Of a DNA stretch of 27,868 nt, positions 20,541 through 27,868 are shown piece by piece. How positions within the stretch are numbered: position 1 is the first letter of the stretch; each line of letters starts with the position of its first letter. Source of the stretch: Gnetum montanum (taxonomy: Eukaryota > Streptophyta > Gnetopsida > Gnetales > Gnetaceae); contig MNCI01035832.1 in assembly GCA_015680685.1 (NCBI GenBank), forward strand, positions 61,144-89,011, given 5' to 3'. The position numbers and the translations under genes are program-made. The notes below the pieces were generated by a model. That model did no database searches. It worked only from the letters and a program-made list of their open reading frames with translations, and had not been told where the DNA came from.

Positions 20541-20901
20541 CTTACCATTGTGGTTTAGATGGGAATTCTGACTAAGGGACCCTCCGTGATGTTTCTTACT
20601 TCAAGGCCAATGGTCATCAAACTGCTTCATGGTGTTACGAATCCATAGTAGAATGGTTTTAGGCTTCGAGTTTGGGTACATAAGGTCAATTTGGCCTAAC
20701 AACATCACAAGAGGGGTTTATTGAGGCTTTGAGGCTAGTGGAGTTTACTTCCTCATCCTCTTAGCTTCATCTTGCATGACAACATAAGCACATCAAGTGG
20801 CACCTATGTAATAAAATTGTTAAATACTGTAAAAATAAATTAATGATAATGCTTATATGAGCTAAAACACATTAACTCAAAAGCCAAATGAGGTTCAAAC
20901 A
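20541..20901. other. Unassigned segment between two inverted LTRs
   Basis: These 361 bp lie between the outer ends of the 3' LTRs of C (plus) and D (minus). No ORF of note and no known motif is visible. It may be the original target sequence or a piece of an older repeat. A weak likeness of 20541-20560 to the tRNA-Asp primer site is not convincing. Confidence 0.4.
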
Positions 20902-21660
20902 TGATCAATAATGAGACCCCTACGCTCAACCATATGAATACAAGCGTTTCACACATGATCTAATCGAATTCCAAGGACTAAGTGCTTATGCGCCCTTGTG
21001 GAACAAGGACGATTTGGTTGATCATTGTCTTCCCGAGCTTACTTGTATGTCATGATTGTATGGTTAAGTAAGCTTAAGGCATATGATTTTTATAGCTTTT
21101 ATGTTTTTATGTCCTATGCTAGTAGGGAAGGAGAGAGGTAACTAAGTGACTAATTTAACTTAACTACTCATTAACTAAGTTCTAACTAATCCTAACACCA
21201 GCATCTNAAATAAAATAAATGCATAAGAAAATAAAATAAAAGAAATGCGTAAGAAAACAAATCTCAAGTGCTACAAGGATGAATCAAAGAGCTCATCGTT
21301 ATTACCGTACATAAGGTGTGCTCAGGTACACAATGCTCAAATAAATATCCGTCCACACTTAGACCTCCTACTGCAAGTACTTGGAAAATATTCTAACCTT
21401 CAAATAGACTACAAGAATTTTGCTACTTGACTACTACAAGACTTCCTTCCAATTGTGCACCTAGGCACTATATTTATAGGCTTGGGAGCAACTACTCTAA
21501 TAATTAGAGTAACCACTCCAATAATTAGAATAAACTGCTAGAGTAACTACTCTAATAATTAAAATAAACTACTAGAGTAACTACTCTAATAATTAAAATA
21601 AATCACTAGAGTAACTAGTCTAATAATTAGAATAAACCGCTAAAGTAACTGCTCTCATCA
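20902..21660 (-). repeat. 3' LTR of element D
   Basis: An LTR of 759 bp in minus orientation, tgatcaat at 20902 to ctctcatca at 21660. The TATA box, minus strand, is at 21471-21478, with a 34-bp tandem repeat directly upstream. It is shorter than its relatives (832-913 bp). The missing part, about 200 bp, lies at position 21207, which is an undetermined base (n), so the shortness may come from the assembly. Confidence 0.85.
21486..21657. repeat. 34-bp tandem repeat in U3 of LTR D
   Basis: Four full 34-bp units start at 21507, 21541, 21575 and 21609. They are preceded by a 21-bp unit at 21486 and followed by a partial unit at 21643-21657. Each unit contains the 'actctaataatta' core; the first one extends to a near-perfect 19-bp palindrome, tactctaataattagagta. 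The array fills the U3 between the TATA box and the LTR end, the same place where other LTRs carry different arrays. Confidence 0.9.
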
Positions 21661-21697
21661 TATCCCCACGACTAAATGAAAACTCATCCTTGAGTTC
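21661..21697 (-). other. Polypurine-tract block of element D
   Basis: On the minus strand: ctcaaggatgag, a short T-rich piece, agtcgtggggata, then the LTR start. It aligns closely with the block before the 3' LTR of C and identifies the LTR at 20902-21660 as a 3' LTR. Confidence 0.7.
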
Positions 21698-23689
21698 CTT
21701 ACAAAATATTGGGAAGGTATGGGATTATTGACTAATTGACAACTGATGGTGGAATGGGATGACAGACTCAACGTGCCCAGTGATGGATCAATAAGCATAT
21801 TACAACATTGTGGTGAACACTCATACATAAGTGACATCCAAGCCTTTATTTGGTAGCTTGTAGAGAAAGAGAGAGAAAGAAATCAAGCGTGTTGTTGCCA
21901 ATGCTAAGATTGTGCCTTCTGTTGTTTATCCATAGCCACACCACCAAACTTGCTTCTTTCATAAATGATCTAGTTCCAATCCATCTTGAGTGCTTCCTCC
22001 AAGCCTAGTCCATTGTTTGTATGATCGTCATCTGCACACACAACACAATCACAAATGAGCAAGGATAGATAAATCACAATGCAGTTGATACCTTGCATCG
22101 ATATGAAGCACATTGGCTAAGTTGTGATTATGGTAGAAACTGGTTTAGATATTTATCATAGGTGACTACCCAAGGTGTAGGGGTTAGGTGAATAGTAAAA
22201 TGAAGAAAATTAAAACATTTGTGCTAGGGCCCCCACAACTTAGAGCAAACCTCTGGTAGCTATAAGATGGAAAAATATGAGGAACAAGAAACATGGGAAA
22301 AAATAGCAACTGCAATGCCAATAAAATGGATGTCATGGATGGGGATGAAATAAGAGATAATTGATTGCAAGAAATGTTTAAGAAAAAGAACCTAACAGTT
22401 TCACTAAAAAGAAATGCTAGTGGGTCCTTCCCAAAGCAAGCTCATGCCTTTTATGCCCTGACAAAGCCACAAACCAAAGAGTCTGTAGGCTCTAGGAATG
22501 TCATTTGGAAGCAAGAGTTTAAAACTTACCCACAAGAATTCACCAAAAAAAAATAATGCATCAACCTAGAATGGACTAATGATAAAACTGGTAATGAGGT
22601 GGAAAAATGGGAAGAAAGATGGAGAGGAGAGAATGGAATGGAATCCCAAGAACAAGATTGTGTAAAGTCCCTTGTGTATTTCATGGCTAATGTGATTGAG
22701 TAGAACTCATCCCAAATCCAGACTCAAATAAACCGCATAAAGTGACCTCACATAAACACACTTGACCAATCCATCCACTTGAAGCAACAAGAATGCTTCC
22801 ACAAAGAGTCACCACCATTCCGAGGAGAGCGAGATGGAGAAGTAGGAAGTGAGAAAGGGCCTTAGTTAGAGGGAACTTTCAGTCATGGGTAACATGTCTT
22901 TCCAGTTCCATAACCAATGCTTGTAGCACATATTGCTTTATTATGTCTAAGGGGTGTGCTTTGAATTCTAACTTTTCTCTTTTTCTCATTTTTTTTGCAT
23001 GAGAACCACACCATGCAAAGACTTATTTTTATTCACTTAGCTTCTCGATTTTTGAACAATGTTAGAATGGTGGAAAACCCAAGAAAAAGCATCTAAACAC
23101 CCAAGAGAATGGCCAACACAAATGTATCAAATCCCCTTGAAGTCATACTCTTCTCATCCTTAGATTCTTTCCTTGGTTTGAAAAATACCCAGCCACCAAT
23201 TGATTAATAGATTTACTTAGAAAAAGGGACTATATAGTTCCAAGCCAAAGGAGACCATAGAGTTGTATGGATGAGTGGACGGTGTGGACTCCTTGCCTAT
23301 TTTACTAAAAGAACCATACCTTAATATCAGCATCATAATTCAAAGGTAAAAACCAAACATTAGTAATCAATATGATATAATTCAATCCACCAACATGAGC
23401 ACTTATTGGATGATGAATAAAAGTAATCAAGAAAATAAGGAAATAGTAAAAATATGAATGATGGTGTAAAAAAAAAGTTGGAAAAATGTGTAAAACAAAA
23501 ATGTGTAAAATAAAAACATGTATCCCCAACGACTGTAAAACAAAAAGTTAAAAAGAATTGAGGTCCTAGAATGGTTAGCATAGGTGGCCATCTCCCCAAC
23601 GACTAAGTTGGAAGGAAGAGATCTGAAATAGTGAGCAGGGTTGTCCATTAAGAGAGGTAGCATGTGTATTGGCTGTCCTAAGCTCCTAG
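21698..23689 (-). other. 3' spacer of element D, without the long 3' ORF
   Basis: About 2 kb between integrase and the polypurine-tract block. Parts match C's spacer: 22650-23290 aligns with 14870-15560, including the end of the small ORF (stop at 22879-22881, then LVMELERHVTHD). The overlapping minus-strand open frames at 23305-23711 are low-complexity and T-rich and are not considered genes. No piece of the plant-transposon-protein-like ORF was recognised. Confidence 0.6.
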
Positions 23690-24800
23690 AAAGGTTTGGT
23701 TTGTTGCACATTGATCAAAATTTTCTTATCTAGGCTCTCAATTTTGTATATTGTCATGGACCTTGAAGAAAAAGTTGCATAAATAATATCAGGTCTTTCC
23801 CATAGTGTTTGAAATTTAGTATGTTGTGGCACATGTGTGGGATTCCAGTAGACAACCTTATCTCCTAGCTAATATTTAACTTTCCTAATTCTTAGGTCAT
23901 GACATTGTTTATTGAAGGCCTTGTGCAATTCATTAGATGATAGGGTAGCTAATCGATTTTCATCTAGCAAGTTAAGGGTTACTAACTGTTGTTTCTATGC
24001 TAGATTAAGGTCAAGGTTGAGATCACATGTTGTGGATACTGTACAAAGCTCACTTTGAATGGGAAGCGTTGGTAATTTACCATACACTAACTCATAGGGA
24101 GAGTAGCCTGTAGGAAGTTTCCATGTGGAGCAGTCTGCCCAAAGAGCATTGTTTAGTTTAGTGCTCTAGTCTTGCCTAAACTTGCTAATGGTTCTTGTCA
24201 ATATCTTCATAATCTCCCTATTGGTAACTTCTACTTGACCGTTCACTTGGGGGTGGTATGGTGTAGTCAATTTATGCTCAACCCCTAAGCATTGCAGTAA
24301 TTTCTGAAAAGTTGCACCTATGAAGTGTGTACCATTGTCTAAAATAAGTGCATGTGGCACACCAAACCTATTTATGATTTGTTGTTGAACAAATTGTGCA
24401 GCTGTAGATGATGTACAATCTTTAGCAGCTGCTGCTTTAGACCATTTTGTTAGGTAATCAACGACAACAATAATATAAGCTTTTCCATTGGACATTGGTG
24501 TAATAAGCCCCATAAAATCAATTCCCAAAATGTCGAAGGGTTCTAATGGTTGAATCCATTGTTGTGGACACTCCATTCTAGCAGTCATTCCCCCATCACG
24601 TTGATAGTGCTCACAAGATTAGATGAAATGATGGGCATCTTGAAATAATGTAGGGCAATAATATCCTGCAATCAGGATCTTGATGGTTGTTCGTCTCCCA
24701 GCGTAATGACCCCCACAAGGACCCTCATGAGCATCTTGGAGAATTTGTAGTTGATCTATATCAGGAACACACCATTAAACCAAGCCATCAGGACACACTG
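23690..24800 (-). pseudogene. Integrase of element D
   Basis: The zinc-binding region has DAHEGPCGGHYAG and SCEHYQRDGG (about 24590-24700); the second Cys is Tyr (24604-24606), as in C. The catalytic core is in a 140-codon open stretch (24166-24588): Asp in LGIDFMG, Asp in LDNGTHF and Glu in GQVEVTNREI (Glu codon 24229-24231), so the D-D-E triad is intact. The C-terminal part continues with stops to about 23690. It would insert the DNA copy into the host chromosome. It is the best kept integrase here but is not continuous. Confidence 0.9.
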
Positions 24801-25440
24801 TCCATTGATCTCCATAAAGTACTTGGCTCGATGAAGAAACTATTATTTCTTCTTAAGGTTTAACTCTTGTGGTGTTTGTTGAGTGAGGAGATAGGTAAGA
24901 ATGCTACTATACCAGTTTGTCTCTATGGGTAATTGATTATTCACTACACCAGCAAAGAGGAATTCATCAAGGAAAGGATCAAAAATTGGATACTCATCCT
25001 CTTTGTTGTCCCATCCTAACTGAGATAAATGATCAGCAACTAAATTTTCAATGCCCTTGCGATCAATCATCGTTAAATCAAACTCTTGTAAGATTACAAG
25101 CTATCGTATGATACAAGGGCTTACCATTCGCTTATTCATGAGGAACCAGATTGCACTATGATCTGTATCTATATATACTTTATATTCTAATACATAGTGT
25201 ATAAACTTTTCTAGTGCAAACACTACAGCCATTAATTCTTTCTCTATGGTAGTCTAGTTAAGTTGTGCACTAGTGATGCTTCTACTTGCATAGTGGATGT
25301 AATAAGGATGCTTCTAGTCATCTAACTATGTAAGTATGGCTCCTAACGCATAGTTGGATGTGTTAGTCATGATATGGAATGGTTTGGACTAGTAAGGAGC
25401 TTGTAGAATGAGTATTTCTACTAGCTTCTATTTTAGAGTT
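24801..25440 (-). pseudogene. RNase H of element D
   Basis: Conserved parts are IEKELMAVVFALEKF (about 25200-25250, with the Glu), IDTDHSAIWFLMNK (about 25130-25175, with the Asp) and MIDRKGIENLVADHLSQLGW (25010-25070, with the last Asp). The connection towards integrase (DEYPIFDPFLDEFLF) is open to 24843. Stops occur at a few places, for instance after AQLN. The domain follows RT without a gap. Confidence 0.85.
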
Positions 25441-26660
25441 TGGAAAGCTAATTCGCATTCCCTAGTCCACTCGAAAGGTACATCCTTTTCATTAATTCCA
25501 CCAATGGTTTGGAAACCTTTGAAAAGTTTGCAATAAATCTCCTATAGTAGCCAATATGTCCAAGGAATGATCGAATATCTTTGACAATTTCGGGTTGACG
25601 GGTAATTCCTTGGATAATTTTGATTTTCTTGGGGTCTACCTCTATCCTTTTGTGTGAGATTTTGTGCCTTAGTACTACGCCTTCTTGGATCATCAAATGG
25701 ATTTTCTGCCAATTGAGCCTCAAATTGGTTTCTACACATATTTTTAACACTTGCTCCAACTGATCCAAGACTTGATCAAAGTTTGCTCCATAAGTGGAGA
25801 AGTTGTTCATAAAGACCTCCACGCCATTCCCTATCTACTGTTGGAATATGCTTAGAACTAGTCATTGAAATGTTGTAGGGGCATTACACAAGCCAAATGA
25901 CATTTGTTTGTATGCAAACATTTCCCAAGGACTAGTGAATGTAGTCTTGGCTTGGTCTTCTGGGGCTATTTGTATTTGATTATATCTATTATATCCATCC
26001 AGAAAACTGTAGTAGCAATGCCCTACGACGGTGTCTAAGACTTGGTCAACAAATGGCAATGGAAAGTGATCTTTGAATGTTGCCATATTTAGTAGCCTGA
26101 AATCTATGCACACCCTCCATTTGCCTCCCTTTTTAGGTACAATAACTAATAGGCTAATCCATTCGCTATCAGCAATGGGGTATATAAACCTTGCCTTGAG
26201 AAGCTGTCCGATTTCTTCCTTAACTACTTGCTTTGGCTTAGGATTCAATCGCCTCTACGATTGTCTTCGAGGCTTCATTGAGGGGTCAATGTAAATTCTA
26301 TGTTAGCATATCCTAGGATCTATTCTAGTTAATTCAAGATATGACCAAGAGAAGGCTTCTGACCATTTATTTATTACCTTCAGCAGTTCTTCTTTCTATT
26401 GAGGAGCAAGCTTAGCATTGATAATTACTAGTTTTCCATTTTTAAGGAACTTGTATTCCATACTGGTGGGCAATGGTTTCAACGCGAGGGGCTCTTACTT
26501 AAATTTCTCATAGATTTCCAACTTTCCCTAGTTGATATTTTCAAGGTTAAGACTTGGAAATTGGTGGTGGACTTGCTCTAATGTGTCTATGCTTTCGATG
26601 TAAGCACAAGTCAAACCCTTGGTTCCATGCATATGAGTGAACTACTTTCTTGATCAACTT
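25441..26660 (-). pseudogene. Reverse transcriptase of element D
   Basis: Two open pieces of 128 and 124 codons (26248-25862 and 25822-25448) lie in the same frame, separated by two stops. They contain DSEWISLLVIVPKKGGKWRV, CIDFRLLNMATFKDHFPLPF and MSFGLCNAPTTFQ. The catalytic motif reads VEVFMNNFSTYG: both Asp of the usual DD pair are Asn (25802-25807), each explained by G-to-A. B keeps DD at the same place. The region 26250-26660 holds the linker with LPTSMEYKFLKNGKLVII. Homology is clear; the enzyme is dead. Confidence 0.9.
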
Positions 26661-26682
26661 TCAGCCATTGGGTGTCTTCCTA

Positions 26683-27303
26683 TCATGTGGGTACTGTATA
26701 CAAGAATCTTTGTATGTTAATCACTTGTGCACACAAATTGCATGCAGGTAATGCCAAACTTTGCACAAACCATGACCTCTGCACGTAATTCCACCCTATG
26801 TCACTATATGCGATGCACAGAACTTTTTTCTTCTCGATCTTTCCAAACGTATTTTCCTTTGATATTTCTAGGGAAAGATCATGGATTCCTAGGCGTGCAT
26901 TGATGGTGCTTACCCATGCTCTTCCCATTATGATTGGGAAGTCCCCCTTATAATTGTTTACCTGAATTACTAGGAAGTCAACTGGGTATGACCAACCATA
27001 AACAATGGTAACAATGTCTTCCACTAGTCCCAATGGGACAGTGATGGACTGGTTGGCCAACTCTAGATAGATGTTGCTCTTTTTCAATGGAGGTAGGTTC
27101 CAGGCCTTGCACATTTCTTGAGAAATCAAGTTGACACCAGAACCTGAATCCAAAAGAGCCTTGCATGGTGCATTTCCAGCAATTTGTAAGTATATCAAAG
27201 AACTCCCAGGATCAGATAATTTCCTAAGAAGGTGGCCAACTTTGATCCAATCGGTGACGACATGTGTTAGCATGACCGTATGCATTGAGTACGGTGATTG
27301 CAT
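26683..27303 (-). pseudogene. Aspartic protease of element D, open frame of 206 codons
   Basis: The best preserved protease in the window. The active site is ALLDSGSGVNLISQEMCKAW (DSG codons 27142-27150), followed by VPLGLVEDIVTIVYGWSYPVDF and FPIIMGRAWVSTINARLG. The DSG triad with later hydrophobic-hydrophobic-G is as in retropepsins. The ATG at 27303 is just the first Met of the open stretch; in the element the domain would be part of a Gag-Pol polyprotein. Frame relation to RT differs, so at least one frameshift lies in between. Confidence 0.85.
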
Positions 27304-27868
27304 TGAAGGGGGCTTCGAAGTTGTGATTGATATTGAGGTGTCTAAGGAATTAGCCGCTTGTGATTAAAAGGGCTTGGTTGGACTGTTGGTTCTAAAGAAA
27401 TGTCTTTTCTTCATATGGCTGTTGGAACCAATAGTAGGTTGAGAGTTAACAACCATCGTGGGGTTATGTTGCTGTGGCTGGGTAGGGATTTTACCTTACA
27501 TCGCGGAGCAGGTGGTAGTGGAGCTATTGGTGGAAGAGATGTGGCCAGATGAGAAGGATGATATTCTTGCGAAATATCACCTTTAGAAGAGGGAGTCCCA
27601 TAATACTCGTGGGCTTGGTAGTGAGGTTGAGGAGTGACGTGACTAGTAGAGTCACATGGGAAGATTGGCTACTGCATGTAATATCCATATGAGTCAAGTT
27701 TCCGGTAAGGATACTGTTGCCTTGGTGGTGGAATTCCCCATAATTGTGGGTGCTACCACTATTGATATTGCTCAATCGGTTGTGGTGGAGTTCCAATGGG
27801 ATAATATGTTAAGGGTTGGTGGAATTTCCTTGGGTTACCTTGAGGATAAGGTAACCTTCAGGGTGTTT
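27304..27868 (-). pseudogene. Gag C-terminal tail of element D (continues outside window)
   Basis: This aligns with 800-1366 in A and with B's tail. It is a Pro/Gln/Tyr-rich, probably disordered stretch with pieces such as GTPPQPIEQYQ, IPPPRQQYPYRKLDSYGYY and LPPIAPLPPAP, with stops at Gln/Trp positions. The window ends about 100 bp before the expected zinc-knuckle-like motif. The rest of gag, the primer site and the 5' LTR should follow to the right. Confidence 0.7.

Larger units (their letters stand above)
20902..27868 (-). mobile_element. Element D, most complete Ty3/gypsy copy (5' end outside window)
   Basis: Read on the minus strand from the right edge: gag tail, protease, linker, RT, RNase H, integrase, 3' spacer, polypurine-tract block and 3' LTR. 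It has fewer stops than A-C and long open pieces (206 codons in protease, 128 and 124 in RT, 140 in integrase). The long 3' ORF seen in C and B is not recognisable in its 2-kb spacer. The 5' LTR, primer site and most of gag should lie to the right of the window. Confidence 0.85.

Noticed and set aside
20541-20560. tRNA-Asp primer site after the LTR of C
   Set aside because: The match needs two gaps and several mismatches, and the polypurine-tract block before the LTR shows it is a 3' LTR.
21486-21657. CRISPR array (regular 34-bp repeats)
   Set aside because: The units are contiguous tandem copies without unique spacers and lie in the U3 of an LTR in a plant-type sequence.
23305-23711. Three overlapping minus-strand ORFs rich in Phe, Ile and His
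   Set aside because: They are low-complexity T-rich sequence in three frames, have no match in the aligned spacer of C, and are not supported as genes.

Overview
This 27.9 kb window looks like nuclear DNA from a land plant with a large, repeat-filled genome. The evidence is several decayed Ty3/gypsy LTR retrotransposons, a primer-binding site matching plant tRNA-Asp, an AT-rich background and no intact host gene. A gymnosperm is possible, but the sequence alone does not settle this. No tRNA, rRNA, CRISPR array or prokaryotic operon was seen. I have named the elements A, A', B, C, D and E.

Layout from left to right. Positions 1-444 hold LTR A' (minus strand), whose outer edge abuts the protease remnant of element A. 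Element A (minus, 445-4272) keeps its protease fragment, a gag of about 600 codons, a tRNA-Asp primer site and its 5' LTR. Positions 4273-7715 are AT-rich and contain a different, older plus-strand gypsy gag (element E, CCHC knuckle at 5963-6004). Element B (minus, 7716-12415) has a 3' LTR, a piece of a 3' ORF joined directly to reverse transcriptase by a large internal deletion, then protease and the gag tail. At 12416-12528 it meets element C (plus, 12529-20540), which keeps only its 3' half: RT end/RNase H, integrase, a spacer, a U3-like promoter block, a long 3' ORF (16538-19386), a polypurine-tract block and the 3' LTR. After 361 bp of unassigned DNA comes element D (minus, 20902 to the right edge): 3' LTR, polypurine-tract block, 3' spacer, integrase, RNase H, RT, protease and gag tail.

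A, A', B, C and D belong to one superfamily. They share LTR ends (TGATG...CATCA), a conserved block before the 3' LTR, and collinear gag/pol where it survives. The tRNA-Asp primer site seen in A suggests the Athila/Tat side of Ty3/gypsy. In life, Gag would form the particle, and protease, RT/RNase H and integrase would copy and insert the element. The 3' ORF product is of unknown role. No copy has a fully open reading frame.

Main points of interest: (1) each LTR carries, just upstream of its TATA box, a different array of short palindrome-like or repeated motifs; (2) B and C are joined head-to-head with a 160-bp inverted repeat of about 96% identity and a 27-bp filler copied from B's RT; (3) the long 3' ORF of C stays in one frame for about 700 codons despite about 33 stop codons, all one transition away from Gln, Arg or Trp codons; (4) C has a U3-like promoter in front of that 3' ORF, while D appears to lack both.
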